NCBI GenBank assembly: GCA_016281815.1
Contig: JAEEJK010000046.1
Location: 83,488 to 147,487, forward strand
Reading direction: 5' to 3'
Length of the DNA stretch: 64,000 bases
DNA from: Prevotella sp.
GTDB taxonomy: Bacteria > Bacteroidota > Bacteroidia > Bacteroidales > Bacteroidaceae
The position numbers and the translations under genes are program-made. The notes below the pieces were generated by a model. The model saw only the letters and a list, made by a program, of their open reading frames with translations, made no database searches and had not been told where the DNA came from. Positions 38,024 to 48,900 of the stretch are shown piece by piece; positions within the stretch are counted from its first letter, which is position 1, and each line of letters begins with the position of its first letter.

Positions 38024-39373
38024 ATGATTCAGCTTGAGACACTGACCGCCATATCCCCTGTTGACGGTCGTTATAGAGGTAAGACAGAACTGCTTGCAGG
38101 TTTTTTTTCCGAGTATGCCCTTATCCGTTACAGGGTTCGTGTTGAGATAGAGTATTTCATTGCTCTGTGCCAATTGCCGTTGCCTCAACTCAAGGACTTT
38201 GACAAGGGCTTGTTCCAGAAACTGAGGGATATTTATGAGAACCTTTCTCTCGACGATGCCCAGAGGATAAAGGATATTGAGAAAATCACCAATCACGATG
38301 TCAAGGCTGTGGAGTATTTCATCAAGGAGCAACTTGATAAAATAGGTGATTTCGGACCATATAAGGAATTTATTCATTTTGGACTGACCTCCCAGGACAT
38401 CAACAACACCTCTGTTCCCCTTTCCATCAAAGAGGGCCTAAACGATGTGGTCTATCCTCTTCTGGAGGAACTGATCAGTCAGTTGGCTGACTATGCAGAG
38501 GAATGGAAGGACGTATCCATGCTGGCAAAGACACATGGTCAGCCGGCCTCACCCACACGCCTGGGTAAGGAAATCATGGTGTTCGTATACAGACTCCGCG
38601 AACAGTTGCAACAGTTGCGTGGATGCCCCATCACAGCCAAGTTTGGTGGAGCAACAGGCAATTTCAATGCTCATCATGTGGCATACCCGCAGATTGACTG
38701 GAGAGATTTTGGCAATCACTTCGTGAAGGAATCCCTGGGACTCGAAAGGGAGCAATATACAACACAGATCAGCAATTACGACTGCCTTGGTGCAGTGTTT
38801 GATGCCCTCAGAAGGATCAACACCATCATCATAGACCTCGACCGTGACTTCTGGATGTATATATCCATGGAGTATTTCAAGCAGAAAATTAAGAAGGGCG
38901 AGGTGGGATCCAGCGCCATGCCACACAAGGTCAATCCCATAGACTTCGAAAACAGCGAGGGAAATCTCGGTATCTCCAATGCTCTCCTGCAGTTCCTCGC
39001 AGCCAAGTTGCCTGTCAGCAGACTTCAGCGCGACCTGACCGACTCCACCGTATTGCGCAACGTGGGTGTGCCTCTTGCCCATACAGTGATTGCTGTGGAG
39101 AGCACCTTGAAAGGGTTGCGCAAACTGATTCTCAATGAGCAAAAACTGTATGATGACCTTGAGGCTAACTGGGCTGTGGTGGCAGAGGCGATACAGACCA
39201 TACTGCGTAGGGAGGCTTATCCCAATCCCTATGAAGCATTGAAGCAACTGACGAGAACCAATCAAAAAATCACTAAGCAAACAATACGCGATTTTATCGA
39301 CACCTTGGACGTGGACCAAGAAATAAAAGAACAATTGTTGGCTATCACGCCACACAACTATACAGGAATTTAG
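38024..39373 (+). CDS. purB: Adenylosuccinate lyase
   Basis: A 449-residue enzyme of the fumarase/aspartase superfamily, acting twice in purine synthesis (SAICAR to AICAR, adenylosuccinate to AMP). The start is ATG 38024 (MIQLETLTAISPVDGRY); the frame is open further upstream but crosses the promoter. The catalytic-loop signature SSAMPHKVNPIDFENSEGN is present, as are KTHGQPASPTRLGKE and GLTSQDINNTSVP. The arrangement is of the E. coli-like long type. Confidence 0.96.
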   Translation: MIQLETLTAISPVDGRYRGKTELLAGFFSEYALIRYRVRVEIEYFIALCQLPLPQLKDFDKGLFQKLRDIYENLSLDDAQRIKDIEKITNHDVKAVEYFIKEQLDKIGDFGPYKEFIHFGLTSQDINNTSVPLSIKEGLNDVVYPLLEELISQLADYAEEWKDVSMLAKTHGQPASPTRLGKEIMVFVYRLREQLQQLRGCPITAKFGGATGNFNAHHVAYPQIDWRDFGNHFVKESLGLEREQYTTQISNYDCLGAVFDALRRINTIIIDLDRDFWMYISMEYFKQKIKKGEVGSSAMPHKVNPIDFENSEGNLGISNALLQFLAAKLPVSRLQRDLTDSTVLRNVGVPLAHTVIAVESTLKGLRKLILNEQKLYDDLEANWAVVAEAIQTILRREAYPNPYEALKQLTRTNQKITKQTIRDFIDTLDVDQEIKEQLLAITPHNYTGI

Positions 39374-39425
39374 AAACACATATTTACTAACCCAGCCGTG
39401 AGGCTATTAATTTGTTAAAAACACT

Positions 39426-40913
39426 ATGGATTTGGAAAACGAGAACAAACAAGAAGAAATGTCCAATGAGCAGAGTGCTGGTGGCCGGGAAGGTTATCAG
39501 ACATCAGGACAACAAGACAACTATTCAAGGGACTATCGCAGCGGTGGACGTTCACAACGTCCGAGAATACATACGCAGCGTGCTTATTCTACAGAGCGTT
39601 ATAATGATGATGAGGGCGGATTCCGCCCAGAGGGATTTGGGGCTGGCCTTCAGTCTAATGGCGGACAGCGTCCCTATCGTCCCCGTTATAACAATAATAA
39701 TGGTGAGCGTCAGCAAGGCGGTTACCAATCCCGTCAGGGCGGCTATCAGCGCCAAGGCAATTATCAACCCCGTCAAAACGGCTATCAACCCCGCCAAAAC
39801 GGCTATCAGCCCCGTCAGCAGCAGGAGGGTGGCTATCAGCCCCGTCAGCAGCAGCAGGAAGGCGGCTATCAGCCTCGTCAGCAGCAGGAAGGGGGTTACC
39901 AGCAGCGCGGCGGTTATCAGCAGCGCGGCGGTTATCAGCAGCGTGGCGGCTATCAGCAGCGTGGTGGTTACCAGCAGCGCGGCGGCTATCAACAGCGTGG
40001 CGGTGATCAACAAGGCGGCTACCAGCAGCGCGGCGGTTACCAGCAGCGTGGCGGTTATCAGCAGCGTGGCGGTTACCAGCAGCGCGGCGGCTATCAGCAA
40101 GGTGGCTATCGCCAGCATTCTGCCGGTTATGATCCTTCTGCCAAGTACAGCATGAAGAAGAGGATCGAGTACAAAGAGGAACATATTGATCCCAACGAGC
40201 CTATCCGCCTGAACAAATTCCTTGCCAATGCTGGTATTTGCAGCAGGCGTGAGGCAGATGCTTTCATTCAGGCCGGTGTGGTGACCGTCAATGGCAATGT
40301 GGTGACCGAGTTGGGCACCAAGGTGTCGCGTACAGACGAGGTGATGTTCCACGACCAGCCGGTAAAACTGGAAAAGAAGGTCTATGTCCTGCTCAACAAG
40401 CCGAAGGATTATGTCACTACAAGTGATGATCCCCAGCAGCGCAAGACCGTGATGGACTTGGTTCAGAATGCATGCCCGGAGCGCATCTATCCCGTTGGAA
40501 GACTTGACCGCAATACCACTGGTGTGCTGCTCCTTACCAATGATGGTGACCTGGCCAGCAAACTGACACATCCGAAATTCCTGAAGAAGAAAGTGTATCA
40601 TGTGTATCTGGACAAGAATGTCACCGCTCACGACATGCAGCAGATCAGGGAGGGTATCAATCTTGACGACGGTGAAATCCATGCAGATGCCATTGAGTAC
40701 GCGAGCGACACAGACAAGAGCCAGGTGGGCATAGAAATCCACAGCGGGAAAAACCGAATCGTGAGGCGTATCTTCGAGAGTCTGGGATACCGGGTTGTCA
40801 AACTCGACCGTGTGCAGTTCGCTGGACTCACCAAGAAAAACGTTCGCCGTGGCGATTGGAGATTCCTCACGGAGAAAGAAGTCGAAATGTTGCGCATGGG
40901 CGCGTTTGAGTAG
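39426..40913 (+). CDS. 23S/16S rRNA pseudouridine synthase (RluB/RsuA type) with GGYQQR-repeat N-terminus
   Basis: A 495-residue protein in two very different halves. Residues 1-245 are disordered and rich in Gly, Gln, Tyr and Arg, with ten exact GGYQQR hexapeptides between residues 156 and 226 and looser NYQPRQ/GGYQPRQQQ units before them. From residue 258 comes an S4 RNA-binding domain (IRLNKFLANAGICSRREAD) and then the pseudouridine synthase domain. The catalytic Asp is in GRLDRNTTGVLLLTNDGDL, and the C-terminal part contains GKNRIVRRIFESLGY. The enzyme isomerises a uridine in rRNA. The repeat half may add RNA binding or condensate formation; that is inference. Confidence 0.93.
   Translation: MDLENENKQEEMSNEQSAGGREGYQTSGQQDNYSRDYRSGGRSQRPRIHTQRAYSTERYNDDEGGFRPEGFGAGLQSNGGQRPYRPRYNNNNGERQQGGYQSRQGGYQRQGNYQPRQNGYQPRQNGYQPRQQQEGGYQPRQQQQEGGYQPRQQQEGGYQQRGGYQQRGGYQQRGGYQQRGGYQQRGGYQQRGGDQQGGYQQRGGYQQRGGYQQRGGYQQRGGYQQGGYRQHSAGYDPSAKYSMKKRIEYKEEHIDPNEPIRLNKFLANAGICSRREADAFIQAGVVTVNGNVVTELGTKVSRTDEVMFHDQPVKLEKKVYVLLNKPKDYVTTSDDPQQRKTVMDLVQNACPERIYPVGRLDRNTTGVLLLTNDGDLASKLTHPKFLKKKVYHVYLDKNVTAHDMQQIREGINLDDGEIHADAIEYASDTDKSQVGIEIHSGKNRIVRRIFESLGYRVVKLDRVQFAGLTKKNVRRGDWRFLTEKEVEMLRMGAFE
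39891..40103 (+). repeat. Tandem 18-base coding repeats (GGYQQR)
   Basis: Ten exact hexapeptide units plus a GGDQQ interruption and a final GGYQQ. Synonymous changes (GGC/GGT, TAT/TAC, CGC/CGT) vary the 18-base unit, so the repeat is kept at protein level and is not a fresh DNA expansion. Confidence 0.9.
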
Positions 40914-40970
40914 AACAAAACGGTCAGGACTTATTTAAACAATAACTAAAAGTCAGAATATAAAGATAAT

Positions 40971-42374
40971 ATGGAAAAAACGCGTAGGACCAAGGTCGTC
41001 GATGTGCTGAAGCGCACAGACTACGGATCAAAGGTCAATGTGAAAGGATGGGTGCGCACCCACCGAAGCAGCAAGGCTGTCGATTTTATCGCCGTCAATG
41101 ATGGGTCGACCATCAAGAATGTGCAAGTGGTGGTCGATCCGGCCAAGGTCGATGCTGCCATCCTCAAGCAGGTCACAACAGGCGCCTGCATCAGCGTAGG
41201 CGGTTGTCTGGTTGAGAGTGTGGGCTCGGGACAAAATGTGGAGATTCAGTGTGAGAACATAGAAGTTTATGGACTCTGCGGCTCTGACTACCCGATGCAG
41301 AAGAAAGGACAGAGTTTTGAGGTCATGCGCAAGAACGCACACCTCAGACTGCGCACCAACACATTTGGGGCTGTCATGCGTATCAGACACAACATGGCCA
41401 TCGCTATCCACGACTATTTCCACAAGAATGGCTTCTTCTATTTCCACTCACCCATCATCACAGGCAGCGACTGTGAGGGAGCAGGACAGATGTTCCAGGT
41501 CACGACCAAGAACCTTTACGACCTGCGCAAGGATGAGAAAGGAAGCATTATCTATGATGATGACTTCTTTGGAAAACAGACTTCACTGACGGTAAGCGGA
41601 CAGTTGGAAGGCGAGTTGGGAGCCACTGCTTTGGGAGCCATCTATACATTCGGCCCTACCTTCAGGGCAGAGAACTCCAATACACCTCGGCATCTTGCTG
41701 AGTTTTGGATGATTGAGCCTGAAGTGGCTTTCATTGACATGAACGATCTGATGGACTTGGAGGAGGATTTCATCAAGTACTGCGTGAAATGGGCACTCGA
41801 GCATTGCAGCGACGACTTGGAGTTCCTCAACAAAATGATCGACAAGACATTGCTGCAGCGGCTTCAGTCGGTGGTGGACGTGTCGTTTGTCAGACTTCCC
41901 TATACTGAGGGTATAAAGATTCTTGAACAGGCTGTGGCCGACGGCAGGAAGTTTGAGTTCCCTGTCAGTTGGGGTATGGACTTGGCTTCTGAGCACGAGC
42001 GCTTCCTGGTGGAGGAACATTTCAAGAAACCTGTCATCATGACCGACTATCCCAAGGATATCAAAGCCTTCTATATGAAAATCAATGATGATGGCAAGAC
42101 TGTCCAGGGCACTGACGTGCTCTTCCCGCAGATCGGCGAGATCATCGGTGGCAGTGTCCGTGAGGAGAACTACGACAAACTGATGTCGGAGATCAACCGA
42201 CGCGGCATTCCTATGAAGGATATGTGGTGGTATCTTGACACGCGCAAGTACGGCACATGTCCGCACGGCGGATTCGGATTGGGATTTGAGCGTCTCATTC
42301 TCTTCGTCACAGGAATGCAGAACATACGCGACGTCATTCCTTTCCCAAGGACACCAAAGACAGCAGAATTCTGA
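40971..42374 (+). CDS. asnS: Asparaginyl-tRNA synthetase
   Basis: A 467-residue class IIb synthetase. The N-terminal OB-fold anticodon domain spans residues about 15-110 ([22 protein letters not shown]). Motif 2 is [20 protein letters not shown], where the Asn-type segment separates it from AspRS, and motif 3 is [10 protein letters not shown]. It has the EPE-type segment MIEPEVAF. It charges tRNA-Asn directly, so this strain need not rely only on the transamidation route. Confidence 0.96.
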   Translation: MEKTRRTKVVDVLKRTDYGSKVNVKGWVRTHRSSKAVDFIAVNDGSTIKNVQVVVDPAKVDAAILKQVTTGACISVGGCLVESVGSGQNVEIQCENIEVYGLCGSDYPMQKKGQSFEVMRKNAHLRLRTNTFGAVMRIRHNMAIAIHDYFHKNGFFYFHSPIITGSDCEGAGQMFQVTTKNLYDLRKDEKGSIIYDDDFFGKQTSLTVSGQLEGELGATALGAIYTFGPTFRAENSNTPRHLAEFWMIEPEVAFIDMNDLMDLEEDFIKYCVKWALEHCSDDLEFLNKMIDKTLLQRLQSVVDVSFVRLPYTEGIKILEQAVADGRKFEFPVSWGMDLASEHERFLVEEHFKKPVIMTDYPKDIKAFYMKINDDGKTVQGTDVLFPQIGEIIGGSVREENYDKLMSEINRRGIPMKDMWWYLDTRKYGTCPHGGFGLGFERLILFVTGMQNIRDVIPFPRTPKTAEF

Positions 42375-42388
42375 TTTTTCAACATTGG

Positions 42389-42416
42389 CCGCCAGAGAAA
42401 ATCTGGCGGTTTTTTT
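42389..42416 (+). terminator. Rho-independent terminator of asnS
   Basis: CCGCCAGA (42389-42396) and TCTGGCGG (42402-42409) form a perfect 8-bp stem with a five-base loop, followed by T7. Confidence 0.9.
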
Positions 42417-42557
42417 ATGCCTTGCACCAACTGCTTAATTGTCTGCTAACATGCACTTTTCAATGATTTTATGACGCTTTGACACTGATTTTGCGAATAA
42501 ATTGCTAAAAAACGTTAATTTTCATTGGAATTATTGTCATTATTACACATTTATGTC

Positions 42558-42565
42558 TATTTTTG
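42558..42565 (+). promoter_or_regulatory. -7 box of the C10 protease gene
   Basis: TATTTTTG fits TAnnTTTG, with ATTG 21 bases upstream as a weak -33. The leader to ATG 42651 is about 80 bases. The whole gap 42417-42650 is A/T-rich and holds no gene. Confidence 0.5.
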
Positions 42566-42650
42566 TATAATTCAAAACCTAAAGACGCATTCAATTCCCT
42601 GTCGAAGTTAAAAATACTTCTGTAAATTTAATTTGTAAATACGTTATTCA

Positions 42651-45600
42651 ATGAAAAGGTCATATCTGTTTTCTGTTATCTTATTGTGCACTGTATCTGC
42701 ATTCGCTGGACCAGTGACAATGGAAAAGGCTGCTGAGAAAGCATCTGCTTTTTTCAGAACAAGAGGGATGGGCGATCAAAACACCATTTCTTTGGCATAT
42801 CAATGCAGGCAAGTATCCACTACAGGCATGGCTGCACCTGCAAAGGATGCTTACTATTATGTCTTCAATAACAATAATGAAGGATTTGTGGTCGTAAGTG
42901 GTGACGACTGTGCCGACGATGTGTTGGGCTATTCTGAGTCTGGCTCCTTCGATGCCGACAACATTCCAGAGAATCTGCGTGGCCTGCTTGATTACTATTC
43001 CGCAGAAATTGAATGGGCTCGCAGCAACAAAGAGATGCCTTCTCAGGACAATTCATCCGCACCAGCGTATATTGCTTCTGCCACAGAACCTGCAATTGCA
43101 CCATTGCTTACTTCCAGGTGGTCGCAGCATCGGCCATACAATGAGAAGTGCTATTATGGTGGCGTTCTTGCTGCTGCCGGATGTACTGCCATTGCCATGG
43201 CTCAGGTGATGAATTATTACAAATGGCCTAAGGCAAGCACAACATCGATACCTTACTATGCTATCTCAGGATGGGGATCCAAAGGTGCATTGTCGGCTAC
43301 TACTTTCAACTGGTCACTGATCAAGGACAATTACAGTCGGACAGATGTCAGCGATACTGATTCAAGGGCAGAGGTGGCAAAGTTGGTCCAGTATTGTGGA
43401 TACTCCATAAAGACACAATACTATACCAATTCATCCAGCGCATACATGGAATTTATTTCTCCGGCTCTGTGCAACTATTTCGGCTATAAAAATGTGGCAA
43501 GAATAAGGGAAAGGAAGTATTATTCCACAACGGAATGGACAAAGATGCTTCTCAATGAACTGAAGAATGGCAGACCAGTCATTTATTCTGCCTCCAAATA
43601 CGGCAATTATGGACATGCTTTTGTCATCGACGGATTTGACGGGACGGACATGTTCCATATCAATACAGGATGGGGACTCACTGGCTGTGGATATTACAAA
43701 CTCTCAGCATTGAACATCTATTGGGCTTCAGGCATGTATACTCCTTATCAGGGTTCATTTTCTTTCAATCAAAAAGCGATTTTCGGCATCTATCCTACCG
43801 AACTTGATGGAAGCAAAGGGGGAATGACACTCTTGGATTTGTATATGTGTCCTACCGGCAATAGTGGAGTGGTACGGAGGGATACAACATTCGCTGCTAC
43901 TTCCAAAGGCCTAAAGGGTGTTATGCTAAGATGCCAATACACGAAAACCGGACCCAACAAAATGTACAACATTGGTGTTGGTATCTTCCAGAATGGCAAA
44001 CTGGTTGGAGAGAAGAGCATGACGAATTATGACTTGACCAATGAGTATATAAAAACCTGTAGCCACGACCTTTCTGGTCTGGGTGCCAATCTCGCTGATG
44101 GCAGTTATGTCATCAAGTGTATGGACAGAGTGGATGAAAACAGTCCTTGGAAAGTTTGCGAGCAATCAGATATCATGTACGTGGCCCTTACAAAGAAAGA
44201 TGGTAAGTTCACCCTCAAGACTTATCCTGTTGCGGGTACCGCCAATCTAAAGTTGGTCAGCATGAAACAATTGTATGATGTCAATGAGAAAGATGCTTAT
44301 GCAGGCAAAAATCTCAGACATTTACAAGTCACTTTGAAAAATACGGGTACTGCTAAGTGCAACGAAAAAATATATCTCAGACTGGGTGGATACGAGAAAA
44401 CCGTTGAGGGAGTAAATATTGGTGCTGGCGAGACAGTGCCGGTCGACTTCTATTTCTTTTCCTCGACGGGCACATATGCTGTAACGTTGGTGTCGGGGTC
44501 AGGTAAAGTTATCTACGATTCCAAGATTTCAATTCTTGACAATTCAGCATTGCCTATTTTGGATTTGGTGTCTTACAATGTCAACAATCTTGTTGGTGAC
44601 ATCGTCTACGGTACTGAGATTGAGGCTGACCTGGTGCTTAAAAACAGTTCCACTAAGGCATACAGTTTCAATATGAATGTTGATATTTACATAGAGGAAT
44701 ATGGTACCAACATCATATATTTGACAAAGAAGCAGGTCGATGTAGCCGCAGGAAAAACTGTCATGGTTCCTATCAGATTTGACCTGGGAGTGGGTGACAA
44801 ATTCAAAATACAGGTTTCAGACCAGAATGCGATCTATATGAAAACAGGTCAAATGGTGGTCAATCCTGCTGTGGTGATATGGGATGGTAGCGGCAAATCC
44901 ACTACTATGTCTCCCTCTGGCACCATCACTGTGCCCGCATCCGCCACTGCGGTCAGTTTGGTGGGCGTCAGTGATTTGAGCAAAGTTGTCATCAAGCCCA
45001 ACAACAATCCGAACACACTCTACTACTTATGTAGTGATGCAACGGTGCCCACCTCGCTGAGCAAAAAGAATGTGGTCAAAGGCACGCATGCCAGCAGCAT
45101 CACCATGTTGGGTGGATATGATTTCTATGTGCCCAAGTCATTCAAAGCAGACAAGATCTCTTATTCATTCACCCCGAACATCGCCTACAATGGCAAAGGT
45201 GGATGGCAGACTATCATGCTCCCCTTTGGGGTGACTTCCGTCACATCGGATGGAAAGGCTGTGGATTGGTGCAAAAAGCCGTCTGATGACGACAAGCAAT
45301 TCCTGCTTAAGTTGTTCGCCAGCGACACTGCAACAGAGGCGAAGTTCGAGAATGTTGATGGATGGATGCCATACTCACCCTATCTCCTGGGTGTCCCTGC
45401 CTCACTGATCAACAAGAAAATGGTGTTTAGTGCAACCGGTGCAGAGGTGCCTGTCACAGGGAAGAGTGTCGTGACTGGAACTTATTTCAGGTTTGTTGGC
45501 TCTACCGAGGAAAAAACTGTTTCCAATGCTTTGTTGCTCAATGATGAGGGCTCAGGATTCGTGATGACAACCTCTGGTCTTGTCAAGGCAGGCGGAGCCT

Positions 45601-45842
45601 ATATGGAGCCATTGAATACGAAGTCTTCCACCGCAAAGACCATGACCATTGCTGGCAGCATCATAGACATTCCTGGCGATATCAATGGTGACAATGCCGT
45701 GACTGTCGCCGATGCGCTCAATGTGATCAATGTCATCTTGGGTGGCAATATGACAAAGGGCGATTTTGATGTTAACAATGACGGACGTGTCACCGTGACC
45801 GACGTGATGTTTATCATCAACTTGCTGGTCAACAATGAGTGA
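42651..45842 (+). CDS. Secreted C10 (streptopain-like) cysteine protease with dockerin-type repeats
   Basis: A 1063-residue exported protein with signal peptide ending near SAFAG. Residues 20-130 match the Spi/propeptide region. The C10 peptidase domain spans about 145-385. The catalytic Cys178 is in AAGCTAIAMAQVMNYY, His322 in YGHAFVIDGFDG, and the HINTGWG motif follows. It has family ties to SpeB of streptococci and interpain A of Prevotella intermedia. Residues about 400-1000 are beta-rich, Ig-like and adhesion-like segments. The C-terminus has two Ca-binding type I dockerin-like loops (DINGDNAVTVADALNVIN and DVNNDGRVTVTDVMFIIN). It probably degrades host or dietary protein at the surface. 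Confidence 0.92.
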   Translation: MKRSYLFSVILLCTVSAFAGPVTMEKAAEKASAFFRTRGMGDQNTISLAYQCRQVSTTGMAAPAKDAYYYVFNNNNEGFVVVSGDDCADDVLGYSESGSFDADNIPENLRGLLDYYSAEIEWARSNKEMPSQDNSSAPAYIASATEPAIAPLLTSRWSQHRPYNEKCYYGGVLAAAGCTAIAMAQVMNYYKWPKASTTSIPYYAISGWGSKGALSATTFNWSLIKDNYSRTDVSDTDSRAEVAKLVQYCGYSIKTQYYTNSSSAYMEFISPALCNYFGYKNVARIRERKYYSTTEWTKMLLNELKNGRPVIYSASKYGNYGHAFVIDGFDGTDMFHINTGWGLTGCGYYKLSALNIYWASGMYTPYQGSFSFNQKAIFGIYPTELDGSKGGMTLLDLYMCPTGNSGVVRRDTTFAATSKGLKGVMLRCQYTKTGPNKMYNIGVGIFQNGKLVGEKSMTNYDLTNEYIKTCSHDLSGLGANLADGSYVIKCMDRVDENSPWKVCEQSDIMYVALTKKDGKFTLKTYPVAGTANLKLVSMKQLYDVNEKDAYAGKNLRHLQVTLKNTGTAKCNEKIYLRLGGYEKTVEGVNIGAGETVPVDFYFFSSTGTYAVTLVSGSGKVIYDSKISILDNSALPILDLVSYNVNNLVGDIVYGTEIEADLVLKNSSTKAYSFNMNVDIYIEEYGTNIIYLTKKQVDVAAGKTVMVPIRFDLGVGDKFKIQVSDQNAIYMKTGQMVVNPAVVIWDGSGKSTTMSPSGTITVPASATAVSLVGVSDLSKVVIKPNNNPNTLYYLCSDATVPTSLSKKNVVKGTHASSITMLGGYDFYVPKSFKADKISYSFTPNIAYNGKGGWQTIMLPFGVTSVTSDGKAVDWCKKPSDDDKQFLLKLFASDTATEAKFENVDGWMPYSPYLLGVPASLINKKMVFSATGAEVPVTGKSVVTGTYFRFVGSTEEKTVSNALLLNDEGSGFVMTTSGLVKAGGAYMEPLNTKSSTAKTMTIAGSIIDIPGDINGDNAVTVADALNVINVILGGNMTKGDFDVNNDGRVTVTDVMFIINLLVNNE

Positions 45843-45888
45843 ACCGACTCTGTGCACTGATTCTTCATGAGGTCAGTGCTGCAAATAT

Positions 45889-45940
45889 CCCCAAACAAAT
45901 CCCCCACACACCAATGGGTGCGTGGGGGATTTGTTTGGGG
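45889..45940. terminator. Long bidirectional terminator
   Basis: A 52-base near-perfect inverted repeat. The left arm starts CCCCAAACAAATCCCCCAC and the right arm ends GTGGGGGATTTGTTTGGGG, with a three-base loop AAT and one mismatch (A opposite C). It sits between two convergent secreted-protein genes and can serve both. Confidence 0.85.
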
Positions 45941-45956
45941 AAGCCTGTAGGTTCTG

Positions 45957-48900
45957 TTAGTGAGTCACCACCTTCTTTCCGTTGATGATATAGATGCCGG
46001 AGGGCAACTCATTCAGTTGTGAGGCTTTCTCCCGCAACTTCTGACCGTCGAGGCTGTAGATACCTTTTCTTGCGGTGGTCTCATGGGTGATGATGGGTGT
46101 GAGGATGCCGTCCACCTCATTAGGAGTGAGCGAACCGAAGTAGAGCAGGCGGAAGTTGTCAAAAATGCACCAATAGTAACCGGGCATGCTGGTAGAGCGG
46201 AGTCCCAATTTTAATTGTCCGCCGTCTACGCCTACCTCCGTGGTGATGCTGTTCTCATAAAGACCCTTGTTGAAATAGATGCTGGCGGCCTGCATGTTGT
46301 TGGGGAAGTATTTGCCGCCTACAGCAGACTCACTCCCGCCCAGTTTGGAACTCTGGGCATCCACGGTGATGTGTGCTATACGGCCGTTCTTCCCACCAGC
46401 ATAGACAAAAGCCGTGGTCTGACGGCCAATGCACTCTTCTGCTTTGCCTGGGCGTTGGAAACCTTGCACGCGCATCTGATAGGAGCCTGCCGGCAGGTTC
46501 TTCACCGTCTGATTGAAGTCGAATGTCTTCTCATAGAACTCTGCGCAGGAGTAACTGATGGTAGGTGTGCCCAACCACCCATCGGTCGACTGCATGTCGG
46601 GGTTGGTGATGAGGTAGGTGAGGTTGAACGGTTGGCTCATGTCAGTGGGAGTGGCATTGGCAAGGAAATCGAAGGCAGCCTTGTCGAGTTCGTCAAGCAA
46701 TGTCTGCAACTCTGTGGTGCTGCCGGCGCTGTTCATCCGCTGTCCGATGTCGCTCAATGCACTGTTGAATGCGTTGTCGGTGCCTGCCTCGTCTTCAGAG
46801 TGGGGCACTTCGGCGAGAGCCTTCACCTGTTCCAACTTTTTGCTGACTTGTTTTTTCATCTCAGCCAGCATGTTGTTGGAGAGGGAGAGCATCTCCTCTG
46901 AGTTGAGGATGAGCCAACGCTGAGTCGTAGCGGCATTGGCGATATCGAAGGTGGCAGCCGAGGTGGAGCCTTTGGCATCAGCCTGCAGGCATGTCGGTGT
47001 CCAGTTGCCGGTGGGATGGATGATCCAGTATCCCCGGTGTCCTGACTCGCCCACGTCGACACGCCCGGGCATGAGATGGAAATTCTCATTGGCTGTAAGC
47101 GTGCTGCGTGGTGCGGTGCGTATGGTGGTGGCAAGTGTGGTCATGTAGTGCCCCGTGGCGGCGTTTCGCAACTGATAGTATTGGTTGTCGGGTGTGAAGG
47201 TGACATACCATGCGCAACTGTCGTTGGCAGCGGCTTCGTCGGCAGTCATCGCACGCCAGGTCAGGGTTCCGTTGGCTTGGGGGACGAGCAGTGAGGTGTA
47301 GAGACCGTGTTCTGTGTCTTCGTTTTTGATGTAGTATTTGATGTCGTCTTCCTGGTCAAAGGAATAGTAGGGCTCGGCAAACAGGCTGTAGGTATGCTGC
47401 AGACCATCCTCGCCCAGGGCTTGACATACGAGTGAGTTGCCGATATACAACACATCGGAGCCATTGTCTTCGTTGGCACCGTTGATGCCATAGGGCCACA
47501 TGTGTTGGTAGTCGCCATTGAGTTGGCTGGTGGTGTTGTTGTCCCAGAAACGGAGCACTTCGGTGACGCGGTCACCAAGCCACAGACCGGAACCGGTGGG
47601 ATAACCTGCTGCGTTTGAGGTGCCTGAGCGCAAGTTGAAACGGCTCCATTCGGTATCGGCCCAGGGTATCACTCCGCAGCCATGCAGCATCTCATGCATG
47701 ATGGTTCCTGCCCGCTGATACGACTGATTGGAACCTACGCGTATCCACCCTCCATAGGAGCAGTCGGCGGTGGGGGTGCCTGGCTCGTAGCCGACGTTGG
47801 GTGAGAATCCTTTCATTTCGGTCAGGTCGTTCCACCAATTGACGGCTGTTTCGGCGGCAGCCTTGATGCGTGAGTCAGCGGCAGCGTCATTGCTGGTGCG
47901 CATATTGAGGGCGATTTGTCCCTTGGGGATAGTATACACCTTGATGGCCTCGCCATATCCCACCTGACGGCCTTTGGTGATGACATAGGGCCGCATGTAA
48001 TAGCGTGTGGCGGGCTTGAGGTCGCGCAGCCAGTAGATGTTGCCATTGTTGGAGAGGTATTTGGTGGTGCGCTCGTCATTGATGGTGGGCTCTGCATGCT
48101 CACTCCAGCAGAATCCCACCTCTGTCACCTCGTTGGCCTTCACTCCGCTGTAACTCATGCGGCCGAATGCCATGGTGGCTCCGCGGGCAAAGCGTGGGTC
48201 TGTGGTCACCACGGGCACACTGCCGGTGGGATTGGCCCACAGATAGGTTTCGGATGCTTGGGCCAGAAGGTCAATGGCCTGGTCCACAGACTCTTTAGAA
48301 GCATCTGCGTCGGCGATGACAGCCTCGGCAGCCTGGATGGCTGATAGCAGTGCGGCTGCTCCGTTGCCTGTGCCGTCTCCATACAGCGCATAGGCTTCGC
48401 TGATAACTGTGCGGAGCCGGTTCTTGTAAGCATCCATGTCGGCACTGCCAATCGGGGTGTCACGCAGCAGTTTCACGAAGTCAAGACAAGGTTTGGCGAA
48501 GTTGGCCGACCCCTGACTGGCATTGGCGAAGAATCCAATCTGAATCTTCCCCTTCGTACTCTCAGAGAGTTGGAAGTAGATGGTGTCGGTGAGCCATTTG
48601 CCTTTTGGGAAGGAGGTGAGGCCGGAGAGTTCACCTTGCTTGCCGGAGGGAATCCATGCCACACGGCTGCGGCCGGCTTCCTTGTCACCGCTGTTGTAGA
48701 AGGCGGAGACAAGGGCATAACTGCCAGCGGGCAGTTCCACTTCCTGATAGAAGAGCATTGACTGCTCCCAACCTGTGCTGAGAGCAAGCACACCGCCGTT
48801 GGTGGTACCGTCCTGTCCCACCGAGGGGATGGAGACTCCGTTGAAAGTCTTCTTGGTGCCGATCTGATAGACACCCGTGATGGTGTAGTTGGCTGTGATG

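Noticed and set aside
39891..40103. CRISPR-like array
   Set aside because: Regular 18-base units without spacers, in frame inside a protein gene; this is a coding repeat.
39412..40155. Plus-strand open frame of 247 codons rich in Ser, Val and Ala
   Set aside because: Shadow in a different frame of the same tandem repeat region.
39552..40742. Long minus-strand open frame (396 codons) rich in Leu, Thr and Ala
   Set aside because: It is the antisense of the GGYQQR repeats and pseudouridine synthase domain; periodic codons keep it open. It has no promoter or start context.
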